A program made the translations under genes and the position numbers. This document shows, piece after piece, positions 17,526 through 27,019 of a stretch of DNA of 64,000 bases. The notes under the pieces are model-generated. The model saw nothing but the letters and a program-made list of their open reading frames with translations. It made no database searches and was not told the origin of the DNA. The DNA lies in contig NZ_JAFFID010000006.1 of the NCBI RefSeq assembly GCF_017355955.1, positions 62,001 to 126,000 on the forward strand. The letters run 5' to 3'. How positions within the stretch are numbered: position 1 is the stretch's first letter; each line of letters opens with the position of its first letter. Source of the DNA: Sabulibacter ruber (GTDB taxonomy: Bacteria; Bacteroidota; Bacteroidia; Cytophagales; Hymenobacteraceae).

Positions 17526-20091
17526 GAGGGTGATGCCGGTGCACTCCCTGGAGGGGAACAAGGTGATCTTCCGGGACGGCCGGGTCGGCGTCGGCTTCGC
17601 GGTGGAGCCGGCCGAGATGGAGGCCTGGTCCGCGCAGGAGTTCAGCGCCTTCAACCAGGCGCTCCTGGGCATGCTCCGGCCGCTGCCCGTCCACACCATC
17701 CTCCAGAAGACGGACATCTACTACGACCGCCCCTACCGGGCGGACAAGCGCGAGCAGACCTATTTCGAGGGGAAGATGAACAAGCATTTCTTCGAGCGGC
17801 TGGTGCTTTTCCAGCGGTCCTACCTGTTCCTGAGTTTCGCCCCGGGCGGGCGGCGGCAGGGGAAGACGAACGCCCTCAACGCCCTGGTGGCCCGGATGGG
17901 GGAGGCCCTCGCGAAAAACCCCTTCGAGGACCTGGTCCACACCCTGGAGAGGGCCGAGGCGGCGGCCCGGGAGTTCGCTTCCGCCCTGTCCGGCACGGGG
18001 AGCGTGGGGGTCCGGCGCCTGGGCGCCGAGGAGATCACCCGCCTCCACCACCGGTACTTCAACCTGGACTTCGACGGGGCTCCCCGCCGGCAGGAACGGG
18101 AGATCTCCAACGGGAACGGCAGCCTGGCCGTGGGCGAGCACCAGGTCTCCGTGCTCTCGCTGGTGGGGCAGGGAAGCGAGCAGCACCCGGCGGTGCGCAA
18201 CCGCTACGGGGTCACCGCCCCGATGCTGTACCCGCTGACGAACGCGCTGCCCTTCCCGCATGTGCTCACCCAGGCCTTCCTGGTCCAGGACACGGCGGCG
18301 GCGCTCTCTAGCCTGGACACCGACCGCAAGCTGAACCAGTCGCTCGGGCGGCTGGCGACCCAGGACAACCAGCTGCGGGCCCTGGAGATCGAGCAGTTCA
18401 CCGCCGAGGTGCGGGCCGGCAGCAAGCAGATCATCGGCCTGCACCTGTCCGTGCTGGTCTGGGAGGCGAACGACTTCCTGCGCAGGGAGCGCATCGAGAA
18501 AACCATGGCCGCCTTCCGCGGCATCTTCGGGATGGAGGCCGTGGTGGAGTCCCACCTGGCCCTGCCGCTGTTTTTCGGGCTGCTGCCGGGCAACGCCGCG
18601 CAGATCCCCGACCGGTGGCTGGTGACGACCGCCGACCGCGGGGCGTGCCACATGCACTGGACGGCCACCTACCGGACCGACCCGGTGGGGGAGTACTTCT
18701 GCGACCGGCAGCGGAACCTGCTGCAGGTGAACCTGTTCAACACCGACCTGGACAACCAGAACGCCATCGTGGTCGGCCCCTCCGGCTCCGGCAAGAGCTT
18801 CACCTTCGGTTACATCGTGGTGCAGCGGCATGAGCGGCGGGCCCGCCAGATCCTCATCGACATCGGGGGCACCTACCGCAACGTGGTGCAGTCCCTGAAC
18901 GGGGCGGATTTCGGGGAGACCTATTTCGAGTACGACCCGGAGAACCCGATCGAGTTCAACCCCTTCCTGGTGCCCCGCGCCGCGGACGGGCGGCGGTGGG
19001 AATACCGGGACGAGAAGGTCAACTTCCACCTGGCCCTGCTGGCCGTCCTGTGGAAGGGAGGCGCCGACGCCGCCCCGCTGAACAAGTCGGAGCGGGCCAT
19101 CCTCAGCCGCTTCCTGCTCCAGTACTACCACTACCTCAACGGGGAGGGCCGGGCCGGCCAGGCCGACGAGGAGAAGCCGGGGATGGAGGGCTTCGTGCGC
19201 TTCGTGCGCAGGTTCGACGAGGACATGCACCGCACCCCGGAAGAGAGGGACGGCCGGGAGGAGATGCGCGCCCAGTACCGGAAGGACATGCAGTACTTCG
19301 ACCTCCACCAGTTCTTCCTGGTGCTGGCGCAGTTCACCGAGGGCGGGCGGTACGGAAAGGTGCTGAATGCCCGGCAGGACGTGGAGCTGTCCGAGCACCG
19401 GCTCATCTGCTTTGACCTGGCGAAGGTGAAGGCCGACCCCGACCTGTACCCGGTGGTGGCCATGCTCATCACGGAGCTCTCGCTGGACCTGTTCCGCAAA
19501 TTCCCTGACGACGTCAAATACATCGCCCTGGACGAGGCCTGGGCCATGCTCTCCGGGGGGGTGATGGAGGAGTTCATCGTCTCCATGTACCGCACCATCC
19601 GGAAAACGAACGGCTCCATCACCATCATCACGCAGGGGATCGGGGAGATCGTGGAGAGCCGGATCGGCTACGCGCTCATCAACAACAGCTCGACCAAGCT
19701 CATCCTGCGGCACGCCAACCCGGATTCGCTGACTCAGCTGCAGACGCCCCTGGGCTTCACCGACCACGAGATGGACCTGATCCGGTCCGTCCGCTCCACC
19801 CCGGACTTCCGGGAGTTCTTCCTCAAACAGGGCTCCAAGGGGAAGGTGTACCTGCTGGAGGCCGCCCCGGAGCTGGGCGCGATCCTCAGCTCCAAGCCGG
19901 CGGAGCGGAACCACCTGAACCGCCTGGTGAAGCGCTACCAGCAGCAGCGCCGCCGGCCCGCCCTCGACGGGCAGGGCAGGGTCAGGGTGGAGGACGGGCG
20001 GCCCGTGTGGGAGACCTATGCCGAGCAGCGGCTCGACTATGCCGTGGAGCAGTTCACCGAGGACAAAAGAGCCGGCCGGATCGGGAAGTGA
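17494..20091 (+). CDS. traG: TraG family VirB4-like conjugation ATPase
   Basis: This 865-residue ATPase powers pilus assembly and DNA transfer. The N-terminal domain contains HSLEGNKVIFRDGRVGVGF. The P-loop is GPSGSGKSFTFGY (around residue 427). The Walker B region is KYIALDEAWAML (around residue 674), and a sensor-like region contains IITQGIGEIVESRIG. Length and order match TraG of Bacteroides conjugative transposons. It overlaps traF by 32 bases and ends one base before the traJ start codon. The codons are very GC-rich, like the rest of the tra block. Confidence 0.95.
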   Translation: MMRKERTVPFERVMPVHSLEGNKVIFRDGRVGVGFAVEPAEMEAWSAQEFSAFNQALLGMLRPLPVHTILQKTDIYYDRPYRADKREQTYFEGKMNKHFFERLVLFQRSYLFLSFAPGGRRQGKTNALNALVARMGEALAKNPFEDLVHTLERAEAAAREFASALSGTGSVGVRRLGAEEITRLHHRYFNLDFDGAPRRQEREISNGNGSLAVGEHQVSVLSLVGQGSEQHPAVRNRYGVTAPMLYPLTNALPFPHVLTQAFLVQDTAAALSSLDTDRKLNQSLGRLATQDNQLRALEIEQFTAEVRAGSKQIIGLHLSVLVWEANDFLRRERIEKTMAAFRGIFGMEAVVESHLALPLFFGLLPGNAAQIPDRWLVTTADRGACHMHWTATYRTDPVGEYFCDRQRNLLQVNLFNTDLDNQNAIVVGPSGSGKSFTFGYIVVQRHERRARQILIDIGGTYRNVVQSLNGADFGETYFEYDPENPIEFNPFLVPRAADGRRWEYRDEKVNFHLALLAVLWKGGADAAPLNKSERAILSRFLLQYYHYLNGEGRAGQADEEKPGMEGFVRFVRRFDEDMHRTPEERDGREEMRAQYRKDMQYFDLHQFFLVLAQFTEGGRYGKVLNARQDVELSEHRLICFDLAKVKADPDLYPVVAMLITELSLDLFRKFPDDVKYIALDEAWAMLSGGVMEEFIVSMYRTIRKTNGSITIITQGIGEIVESRIGYALINNSSTKLILRHANPDSLTQLQTPLGFTDHEMDLIRSVRSTPDFREFFLKQGSKGKVYLLEAAPELGAILSSKPAERNHLNRLVKRYQQQRRRPALDGQGRVRVEDGRPVWETYAEQRLDYAVEQFTEDKRAGRIGK

Positions 20092-20092
20092 C

Positions 20093-21469
20093 ATGGAGAC
20101 ACGCCTGCTATTCGTCGCCCACGGGATAAACGAGGGATTCCTGCGCGCCTGCGACCAGTCGCTGGAGACCGTGCTGGCCGTCTGCCGGTTCATCACGCCC
20201 ACCTTCATGGGCATCGCCCTGGTGGTCTCCATCGGCCGGGGGTACCTGTCGGGCCACGGCCTGCGGATGGACCTCTCCCCGGTGGTCAAGGCCCTGGCGC
20301 TGTTCCTGGTGCTTTTCTTCTACCGGGACCTGACCCACGTGCTGGGCGCCGGCATCAAGGGGGTGACCCACCTGTTCGACGGCTCGGGGAACGTGGGGGA
20401 GGCCCTGCAGCGGCTGACCGCCCCGCCCGGCGTCGCGGCCGCGGCCCAGTCGGACGCGGTGGCCCCGGCGGAGGTGGTGGAGCAGGGCGGCGCCTGGTAC
20501 GCCAAAATCTACCACCGGCTCGCCAGCTTCTCCCTCATGAACCTGATCACGGAGTTGTTCACCACCACGACGGTCCTGCTGATCCGGCAGGTGGTGCTGT
20601 TCCTGCGGCAGTTCGTGCTGGGGTTCCTGTACGTGGTGGGCCCGCTGGCCATCTGCCTGTCGGTGGTCCCGGCCTTCGCGGGGCTGGCGGGCAAGTGGCT
20701 GCAGCACTTCATCGCGGTGCAGTTCTGGGCCCTGACCATGAACCTGCTCGACCTGATCTACACCAACTTCGCCGAGCAGAGCACCACCGCGGGCGGGGTG
20801 CTGGGTGGCCTGGTGACGCCGGGCCAGGCCTTCACCGACGTGCAGTTCCTGCTGATGTCGGTCGCCTTCATCCTCCTCTACTGCATGGTGCCCACCCTGA
20901 CGGGGTATTTCATCGGCTCCACCGCCGTGCAGTCCTTCATGGGGACGGTCCTGGGCATGGCGGCCGGAGCGGCCGGCACCGCGGTGACCATAGCCTCCCC
21001 GCCGGCTTATGGGGGTGGGGCAAGCGGGGCCCTCGGCCGGGCCATGGGCTTCGGGGCGGCAGGGAGTACGGGCGGGAGCGCCCCCCAGGCACCCGGTCCC
21101 GGCGGAGGCGGCCCCCCTACCCCGGGCATGGCCGCGGGTGCGGCGGAGACGCCCCCCGTCCGCTACGGCGGGAGCGCCCCTTCCCCTGAGGGGTACTCCC
21201 CCGAGGGGTATCCTTCCGAGGATCAAAGCTACGGGTATTCTCCGGAGTACGGGTATTCCCCGGACGAAGGCTGTTACGGCGAGGATGCGTATGCCGACGG
21301 GCAGGAGGGCTACTATGCTTCCCCGGAGGGCACGGGGTCTCCCTCCCTGGGGTACCCTGACTACCCGGACTACCCGGAAGACGGGTGGGAGCAGGAGGAG
21401 TATGGCGGTTTCCCCTCCGGGGACCCCGGGTACTGGGAAGGGGAGGCGGAGGAACGCCGGGAGGAATAG
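20093..21469 (+). CDS. traJ: TraJ-like polytopic conjugation protein with Tyr/Pro/Gly tail
   Basis: From the ATG at 20093 this is a 458-residue VirB6-class inner-membrane protein with about six membrane helices (for example IALVVSIGRGYL, ALALFLVLFFY, FLYVVGPLAICLSVV, MSVAFILLYCMVP). The membrane core ends around residue 300. The remaining 150 residues are low-complexity, dominated by Gly, Pro, Ser and Tyr, with repeats such as PEGYSPEGYPSE and YGYSPEYGYSPD. That tail is longer and more repetitive than I would expect for the family. The upstream in-frame ATG at 20018 lies within traG and is rejected. Confidence 0.85.
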   Translation: METRLLFVAHGINEGFLRACDQSLETVLAVCRFITPTFMGIALVVSIGRGYLSGHGLRMDLSPVVKALALFLVLFFYRDLTHVLGAGIKGVTHLFDGSGNVGEALQRLTAPPGVAAAAQSDAVAPAEVVEQGGAWYAKIYHRLASFSLMNLITELFTTTTVLLIRQVVLFLRQFVLGFLYVVGPLAICLSVVPAFAGLAGKWLQHFIAVQFWALTMNLLDLIYTNFAEQSTTAGGVLGGLVTPGQAFTDVQFLLMSVAFILLYCMVPTLTGYFIGSTAVQSFMGTVLGMAAGAAGTAVTIASPPAYGGGASGALGRAMGFGAAGSTGGSAPQAPGPGGGGPPTPGMAAGAAETPPVRYGGSAPSPEGYSPEGYPSEDQSYGYSPEYGYSPDEGCYGEDAYADGQEGYYASPEGTGSPSLGYPDYPDYPEDGWEQEEYGGFPSGDPGYWEGEAEERREE

Positions 21470-21500
21470 ACAATCACCACCAGACCAACCATAACGAACG

Positions 21501-22214
21501 ATGAGCACCGTAAAAGACCTGAATACCTCTTTCAATACCATGCGCACCATCGCCCTGGCCTGCATCACCGGCTTCGTGGTGGTGGCGGTCAGCGCGGGCT
21601 ACGGCTTTTACCGGGTGACCCAGGAGGCCGGGCGCCGGGTGTACGTGGTCACCGACTCCGGATCGGCCGTGGCCCTGGCCGTGCGGGGGGACACCCATAC
21701 GCCCTTCGAGGCCCGGAACATGGTCAAAGGCTTCATGAAGACGATGTTCGGCCATGACCAGTACACCTTCAAACAGAACCTGGACGCCGCCCTGCCCCTG
21801 ATCGAGGGCGCCGGGGGCCGCCGCATCTTCGAGAACTTCAGCCGCGGGCAGGTGCTGCAGAACTACCAGCGCTACTCCGCCCGCTCCGTGCTGGACGTGG
21901 ACAGCATCCACCTGGACATGCGGACCCGGCCCTATTCGGGGCGGGTGTACACCCGGCAGCGGATCTTCATCGGTGACCAGCAGCGGCAAAGCCTGCCCCT
22001 GGCCGCCAGGTTCCGCCTCGTGGAGACCGAGCGCTCCGAGGAGAACCCCTACGGCCTGCTGATCACCGACTTCGATTACATCCCCTACCATCCGCCGGTT
22101 TCCCGGGAGGAGAAGGAGTTCCTGCAGCAGCAGGAGGCCGACCGGCAGAGGAGGCTGCGGGAGGCCGCCGCCGGGGCCGGCCTCACCCCGGATACCTTGC
22201 CCTTCCGCCCCTGA
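21501..22214 (+). CDS. traK: TraK-like VirB8-class conjugation protein
   Basis: The 237-residue protein starts STVKDLNTSFNTMRTIALAC, has one membrane helix at about residues 17-38 and a periplasmic VirB8-type domain (GHDQYTFKQNLDAALPLI; NFSRGQVLQNYQRYSA; VYTRQRIFIGD). This is the typical TraK of Bacteroidetes elements. It lies 31 bases after traJ. Confidence 0.92.
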   Translation: MSTVKDLNTSFNTMRTIALACITGFVVVAVSAGYGFYRVTQEAGRRVYVVTDSGSAVALAVRGDTHTPFEARNMVKGFMKTMFGHDQYTFKQNLDAALPLIEGAGGRRIFENFSRGQVLQNYQRYSARSVLDVDSIHLDMRTRPYSGRVYTRQRIFIGDQQRQSLPLAARFRLVETERSEENPYGLLITDFDYIPYHPPVSREEKEFLQQQEADRQRRLREAAAGAGLTPDTLPFRP

Positions 22215-22241
22215 TGTTTCCCACCCCTAAGTTCCGACGCT

Positions 22242-23069
22242 ATGGAAAAACCTTGCATTCTGTTCCTTTTCATCTGGCTGGGTTCCCTCCCCGGCCAGGC
22301 CCAGCGGACGAGTCCGCCCGCGGAGATCCCCGTCTCCGATTCCTCCACCACCTACCTGGTGTTCAGCGGCCCCGTTTCCCTCGTGGACGTGGGCATGGCC
22401 GAGCACTACCTGGTGAAGATCGAGGGGGACGCCGTCTTCGTGCGGGCCAGAAGAAAGAACCCCGTGCCGACCCCGATCCTGGTCCGCCACGGGTCCCGGT
22501 ACTGGATGGGGCGCCTGGTCTACAGCGCCCGCCCGGTGCTGCAGCTCTACGACCTCCAGGGAGGCGTCGCTCCCCCGGAGGCGGGCTCCGGCCCCCTCCA
22601 AAGGAGCGGCCCGCCCGGAGCGAACGGAGAGGAAATCGCGCGGAAGCTCGCCGAGCTCCGGCAGGCGCGGGAGGAGCATCAATCGGTGGCCGTGGTGGGG
22701 AATGACCTGGTGCTGTCCCTGGCCAACGTCCGCAACGACGGGGACTTCACCTTCCTGCGCTTCAAGGTGATCAACCGAACCAACATCGATTACCGGGTGG
22801 ACTTCACCGATTTCCAGCTGGTGGAGAACTCCTCCCGGAGGTTCCTGGGGAAAAAGCGGAACCAGGCCCGCCGCCCGCTCCCCCCGGTCGGCGGGGAGGC
22901 GGAGCAGACCATCCCGGGCCGCTCCACCGGATACCTGGCCTACGCGCTCCCGCTCTACGCGGCGACGGGGCAGGGGTACCTGGAGGTGACCCTGCGGGAG
23001 CGGAACGGGGCGCGGGTGCTGGTGCTGCCCATCCCCAGCAGGGTGATCAACCGGGCCAAAACCATCTAA
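22242..23069 (+). CDS. traN: TraN-like VirB9-class conjugation protein (DUF4138)
   Basis: This 275-residue protein has a signal peptide (LFLFIWLGSLPGQAQ) and a beta-rich periplasmic body (TTYLVFSGPVSLVDVG; VFVRARRKNPVPTP). A conserved second domain follows (FLRFKVINRTNIDYRVDFTD), as in DUF4138 TraN proteins that form the outer-membrane ring. It precedes traM here, whereas in CTnDOT-type elements traM precedes traN, so the order is swapped. Confidence 0.88.
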   Translation: MEKPCILFLFIWLGSLPGQAQRTSPPAEIPVSDSSTTYLVFSGPVSLVDVGMAEHYLVKIEGDAVFVRARRKNPVPTPILVRHGSRYWMGRLVYSARPVLQLYDLQGGVAPPEAGSGPLQRSGPPGANGEEIARKLAELRQAREEHQSVAVVGNDLVLSLANVRNDGDFTFLRFKVINRTNIDYRVDFTDFQLVENSSRRFLGKKRNQARRPLPPVGGEAEQTIPGRSTGYLAYALPLYAATGQGYLEVTLRERNGARVLVLPIPSRVINRAKTI

Positions 23070-23079
23070 ATAGAAGAAT

Positions 23080-24384
23080 ATGGAAGATCTGCGCGAAGAC
23101 TACCCGGCCAGCGGTACCGGGGAACCGCACCCCGCCGGGGACAGAGAAGACCCGCCGGTAAGGCGCCAGGTGGCCGGCCTGCTGAGAAAACACTGGTTCA
23201 CCTGCCTGTTGGCGCTGGTGGTGCTCCTCTTCCTGGGGCTTTTCCTCTGGCTGCGGGCCGCCCGGAACGCCGCCCGGGAGAACCTGGAGCCCGTGGCCGC
23301 GGCCTCCGAGAACATCGAGCAGGCCATCCCGGAGGCCGCCACCGAAGGGATCGAGCGCAAGTCCCCCTCGGCGCTCCTGGAGGAGCAGCGGAAAGCCGAG
23401 CAGGAGGCCCGGTACGCTCCCCCGGCTCCGTCCGAGGAAGAGGTGGTGGGTGCCTTCGCGGTCGACACGGCCGGGCAGGCCGCCCGGAGGAGCCGTGCAC
23501 GGCTGGAACAGGCCCCGACCGCTGCCGCGGATCCGGCCCACCCCACGGAGCCGGAATCGGCCCCAACCGCGCACTTGCCCCGGGAGGGGACCGGTCCGGG
23601 GATGGCCAGCCGCGCGGCAGAGGAAGGGGCGGTGGGGGAAAGAAACGCCCAGGCTTCCCATGACACCGACGGGACTCCCTTCGAGACGAACCCGGAGATC
23701 CTGCGGATGCTCTCGGCCTCCTCCCCGCAGACGAGGCAGGTGTACGAGCAGACCACCGGCCGGCGGTACCGGGACCCCGGCACCCGCGGAGGGAAACCGC
23801 CGGAAATCCGGCAGGCCCCGCCCGGTACCGACGGCTTCCACACCTACAAGGCCGCGGGTGGCCGGCCCGAGGGGGGCACCCGCGGCCCCGAAGTCTTTTT
23901 CCGGGGGGTGGTCTCCGGGGAGCAGAAGGTCCGCTCCGGGTCCGTGGTGACCCTGCGCCTGCTGGAGGACGCGGTGATCGCCGGGGTGACCTTCCCCCGC
24001 AACACCGTCTTCGCCGGCGTGGCGAAGGTGGAGTCCAACCGGGTCTCCCTGCGGATCGATCGGCTGGGGCCGGTGCGGGTCAGGGCGGAGGTCTACGACC
24101 TCCATTACCTGCCCGGCATCATGATCGACCCGGAGAAGCGGATAGAAAGGGAGGTGGACCGCGGGTTCGGGGACCTGCAGCGCCAGGCGGGCCAGGAGAT
24201 CAGCACCGCCATCGACCGCTCCGCCACGGGGGCCAACTCCGTGGTAGGGGTCGCCGGGCGCGTGGCGGCCACCGTCGTCTCCCGCCCCAGGGCGAACCGG
24301 AGACTCCGCGAGGTGCTCCTGCCGGACGGATACCCGATCCTGGTTTCCCCGGCGGAGGGAGACCCGGGCGACGGCACGAGATAA
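23080..24384 (+). CDS. traM: TraM-like VirB10-class conjugation protein
   Basis: The 434-residue protein has a short cytoplasmic N-terminus, a single membrane helix (about residues 37-57, CLLALVVLLFLGLFLWL) and a long Glu/Ala/Pro-rich spacer. The C-terminal TraM domain contains VFFRGVVSGEQKVRSGSVV, GVTFPRNTVFAGVAK and YDLHYLPGIMIDPEKR. It would bridge the inner membrane to the TraN ring. It follows traN by 10 bases. Confidence 0.9.
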   Translation: MEDLREDYPASGTGEPHPAGDREDPPVRRQVAGLLRKHWFTCLLALVVLLFLGLFLWLRAARNAARENLEPVAAASENIEQAIPEAATEGIERKSPSALLEEQRKAEQEARYAPPAPSEEEVVGAFAVDTAGQAARRSRARLEQAPTAAADPAHPTEPESAPTAHLPREGTGPGMASRAAEEGAVGERNAQASHDTDGTPFETNPEILRMLSASSPQTRQVYEQTTGRRYRDPGTRGGKPPEIRQAPPGTDGFHTYKAAGGRPEGGTRGPEVFFRGVVSGEQKVRSGSVVTLRLLEDAVIAGVTFPRNTVFAGVAKVESNRVSLRIDRLGPVRVRAEVYDLHYLPGIMIDPEKRIEREVDRGFGDLQRQAGQEISTAIDRSATGANSVVGVAGRVAATVVSRPRANRRLREVLLPDGYPILVSPAEGDPGDGTR

Positions 24385-24413
24385 GAGTTAGTTAACATCA
24401 ATACCGAAGACGT

Positions 24414-25298
24414 ATGAGAAAGATCGGCTTGACAGTGCTGGCGGCGGGGCTGCTGGCGGTATGCCCCGCGAACACGGAGGCGCAGTTCGTGGTGAACGAC
24501 CCCATCCACATGGGCGTGCACATCGGCGAGTTCGCCAAGCGCCTGGCGCAGTGGGCGGAGACGGTGCAGAACTACCAGATCATCCGGGATGCCCGCACCA
24601 TCGCCGGGGTCACCAAAGACCTCACCGGCGAGGTCAAGGACCTGACGGCCGACGGGCTGGCCCTGCAGCGCCGGATCCAGGAGGACCTGCGCAAGGTGAA
24701 CAGCATCATGGACCTGCGGATCTCCAACCCGCAGCAGCTCTTCGCCCGGGCGCTGGCCATGTCGGGCGGCAACTCCGGGACGAACTACATGCCGCATTTC
24801 GCGAAGGCGCAGCGCCTGCGGGTCGCCTTGCAGAACCACCACCCCGAGGAAGACATCAAAACCATCTTCTCCGTCTTCTCCCGGACGGCCGGGGACTCCG
24901 ATGCCCACGCCCGCATGAGCTCGGCCGAGTACGTGGAGCGGCGGGAGGAATCGGCCGTCTCGGCCTATGCCTACGAGGAGATGAACCAGAAAAAGAAGAT
25001 CCAGACGGCCCTGGACTACTACCGGATCGCCGATGAGATGACCGAGCAGAGCATCGAGATGAACGCCACCCTGAAGAACCCCGGCCGCTACGCGATGACC
25101 GAGGGGGAGCGCATGGCCATGATCAACGCCTCGAACGAGAACATGGTCCGGGCGATGCAGCTGCGGCAGGAGGCCGACCGGCTGCTGGCGGAAAGCACCC
25201 GCAAAGGCCCCGCCCACCTGGCCGCCGAGGTCCTCTACACGGACCTGCTCGCCCAGAGGCAGCTGATCGAGCTGGAGAGAAGAACCAAGGCGCACTGA
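24414..25298 (+). CDS. TraI/VirB5-like secreted conjugation protein
   Basis: This 294-residue protein has a signal peptide (LTVLAAGLLAVCPANTEAQ) followed by FVVNDPIHMGVHIGEFAKRL and long helices (KDLTGEVKDLTADGLALQRR; YAYEEMNQKKKIQTALDYYR). The architecture matches VirB5/TraI-like periplasmic pilus-tip or DUF4141-type proteins, although the sequence is divergent and it lies after traM rather than before traJ. The next gene follows one base after its stop. Confidence 0.7.
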   Translation: MRKIGLTVLAAGLLAVCPANTEAQFVVNDPIHMGVHIGEFAKRLAQWAETVQNYQIIRDARTIAGVTKDLTGEVKDLTADGLALQRRIQEDLRKVNSIMDLRISNPQQLFARALAMSGGNSGTNYMPHFAKAQRLRVALQNHHPEEDIKTIFSVFSRTAGDSDAHARMSSAEYVERREESAVSAYAYEEMNQKKKIQTALDYYRIADEMTEQSIEMNATLKNPGRYAMTEGERMAMINASNENMVRAMQLRQEADRLLAESTRKGPAHLAAEVLYTDLLAQRQLIELERRTKAH

Positions 25299-25299
25299 G

Positions 25300-25836
25300 A
25301 TGGGAACGCTACTCAAAGCCCTGTTAGCGGCCCTGGGGCTGGCGGTCTGCCTCCCGGCCCAGGCCCAACGGCACGTCCGGCATCTCTCCGCCTGGGGTGT
25401 CCATCTGGGCGGCACCGAGAAGGGCAGACTCCACGAACTCAGCTATTCCCGTTTCCTCACCGACCGGCTGGGCGCCCGGGTCAGCGGGTTGCGGGAGTAC
25501 GGAAAAGGGGAGAGCCGGGGAGAGTACGAGGCCTACACCGCCCGCCTGCTGGCGGCCCCGCAGCTCTTCCGGATCGGGGAGCTGGTCTATTTCCACCTGC
25601 TGCTGGGAGGGGGCGCCTCCTTTGAGCGGACCGAGGGAGGACTGGGCGGGAAGATGGACCGGAGGGCAGGGGAACGGTTCACCTATGGGCCGCAGGCGGG
25701 CCTGGAGGCGGATCTGTACCTGGGCAACCGGTTCTCGTTGACGGGCTCCGTCACCAAGGCCAGGCTTTTCAACCATCCCCTGCTTGAGGAATGGCCCGGG
25801 TACGTTTCGGTTGGCGTACGGTACCACTACCGGTAA
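25300..25836 (+). CDS. traO: TraO-like outer-membrane beta-barrel protein
   Basis: The 178-residue protein has a signal peptide (LLAALGLAVCLPAQAQ) and alternating strands ending in VSVGVRYHYR, a typical C-terminal outer-membrane barrel strand. Blocks such as ELSYSRFLTDRLGARVSGL and GPQAGLEADLYLGNRFSLTG match the TraO family of conjugal transfer proteins. It is the last gene of the compact tra run. After it, 160 bases without a gene separate it from the next small reading frame. Confidence 0.82.
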   Translation: MGTLLKALLAALGLAVCLPAQAQRHVRHLSAWGVHLGGTEKGRLHELSYSRFLTDRLGARVSGLREYGKGESRGEYEAYTARLLAAPQLFRIGELVYFHLLLGGGASFERTEGGLGGKMDRRAGERFTYGPQAGLEADLYLGNRFSLTGSVTKARLFNHPLLEEWPGYVSVGVRYHYR

Positions 25837-25997
25837 GGAGCCCTGATAAGCGGTGGGAAGCCTTTCAAACACCTTCCAAACCGTTAGTTTAGGAAGGGGG
25901 GAACAGAGCGCTGTCCTTCAAAGTGTTTAGGGCGATAGCGCATTCAGGAAAATGACAGGAAATAGGATCCTCAATAGAATGGGGAGGAAAATAAGGC

Positions 25998-26363
25998 ATG
26001 ATGCAGTATCATTTTTCTCTGATCCTGGCAACCAAGAGCCTGCTTGAGCCGATCGCAGGCCCGCTCACGGTAGGGGTGCTTGCGGGACTGGTCATCTTTG
26101 CCTTAAGGAGAAGGGTAAGGTGGAATAGAGCTCTTTGTAACGCCCTTACCAAACCGATTGTGATCTACCGGCAACTGACTCCGAGGATGCCCATACGGAA
26201 TTTTCACCCAAACCATTTGGACTACACCATCACACCCTCCGACCCGCGTTTCTACACTCTGCCCTGGGAACACAAGGATGCTCTGTATGTGTACCGGATA
26301 AGGCAGTTGGAGGCAAAGTGCAGGAGGCTGGAGGCAAAGCTGAATGCTGCCGGGATCAAATAG
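25998..26363 (+). CDS. Small single-pass membrane protein, unknown
   Basis: This 121-residue protein has one hydrophobic helix (about residues 21-40, GPLTVGVLAGLVIFAL) followed by a basic stretch (RRRVRWNRAL) and a predicted short coiled coil at the C-terminus (YRIRQLEAKCRRLEAKLN). No family is recognised. Its composition is natural and it lies just after the tra operon, so it may be a conjugation accessory protein. Confidence 0.5.
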   Translation: MMQYHFSLILATKSLLEPIAGPLTVGVLAGLVIFALRRRVRWNRALCNALTKPIVIYRQLTPRMPIRNFHPNHLDYTITPSDPRFYTLPWEHKDALYVYRIRQLEAKCRRLEAKLNAAGIK

Positions 26364-26677
26364 AACCAAAGTTTCAGAACCCTACCATCCCGAGGAAAAC
26401 CGGGGAGCAGGTGGGCAAATCTCCCGACGGTAAGAGGCTTTTCACCTCCCCCAACCTCATCAGCCTTCCGATACTTCAGAAGGGCCAGAGAGAACGTAAT
26501 CTCCGCCGGGTAGTCTGCTTTCCGAAAGGACCGACCATTAGGTATTCCATCCCAATGGGGAGGAGGTGCACCTGCGCCCGAATCGCAGGCAGGGAGTCCC
26601 GCTCGCCTCCTGCGTTTGCTTACCCGAACCCCTTCCATATGGCAATGACCTTTCAAGAACCATAATTGCTTTAGAAG

Positions 26678-26815
26678 GTGCACTATAGTGCACTTTTAAG
26701 TGAATTAAGGTGAAGATGGAGTTTTTATTCGTATATAAGTGCACTATAATGCACTTTATCTTATTATATTCAGAGAAACAGTGTATCTTTACACAAAAAG
26801 GGCGTTATAATGCAC
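26678..26815. promoter_or_regulatory. Three HipB-type operators and promoter of hipBST
   Basis: A perfect 16-base palindrome GTGCACTATAGTGCAC lies at 26678-26693, a near-copy GTGCACTATAATGCAC at 26739-26754, and a third partial copy (GCGTTATAATGCAC) at 26802-26815 overlaps the hipB start codon. A promoter-like TATCTTTAC occurs around 26779. HipB proteins bind such spaced palindromes cooperatively, so the operon is probably autorepressed. Confidence 0.85.
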
Positions 26816-27019
26816 CAAAAGCTTGAAGATACCATCAAGGCAAGAAGGAAGGCACTGCGGCTTTCCCAGGAGGATTTGGCCTCTTTGTCAGGGGTTGCCC
26901 TGCGGACGCTGAAAGCGTTGGAGGTTGGGGAGGGGAACCCCTCTCTCCGCACCTTAAGGAAAATCGCCGAGGTGCTGGGGATGGAAATCAGGCTGGAGGT
27001 CAAGAGACTGGATACATGA
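26810..27019 (+). CDS. hipB: HipB-like XRE antitoxin/repressor
   Basis: This 69-residue protein is almost entirely an XRE helix-turn-helix (LSQEDLASLSGVALRTLKAL, then NPSLRTLRKIAEVLGM). It overlaps the next gene by four bases (ATGA), as in operonic hip loci. The three palindromes immediately upstream are its likely operators. In tripartite HipBST systems HipB acts mainly as the DNA-binding repressor and enhancer of neutralisation. Confidence 0.9.
   Translation: MHQKLEDTIKARRKALRLSQEDLASLSGVALRTLKALEVGEGNPSLRTLRKIAEVLGMEIRLEVKRLDT

Noticed and set aside
17278..20289. 1003-codon minus-strand frame opposite traG
   Set aside because: It is a GC-rich antisense shadow of the clear TraG coding frame, full of His/Arg/Gly-rich nonsense.
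26252..26744. Minus-strand frames before hipB
   Set aside because: They run through the hip operators and promoter and lack protein-like composition.
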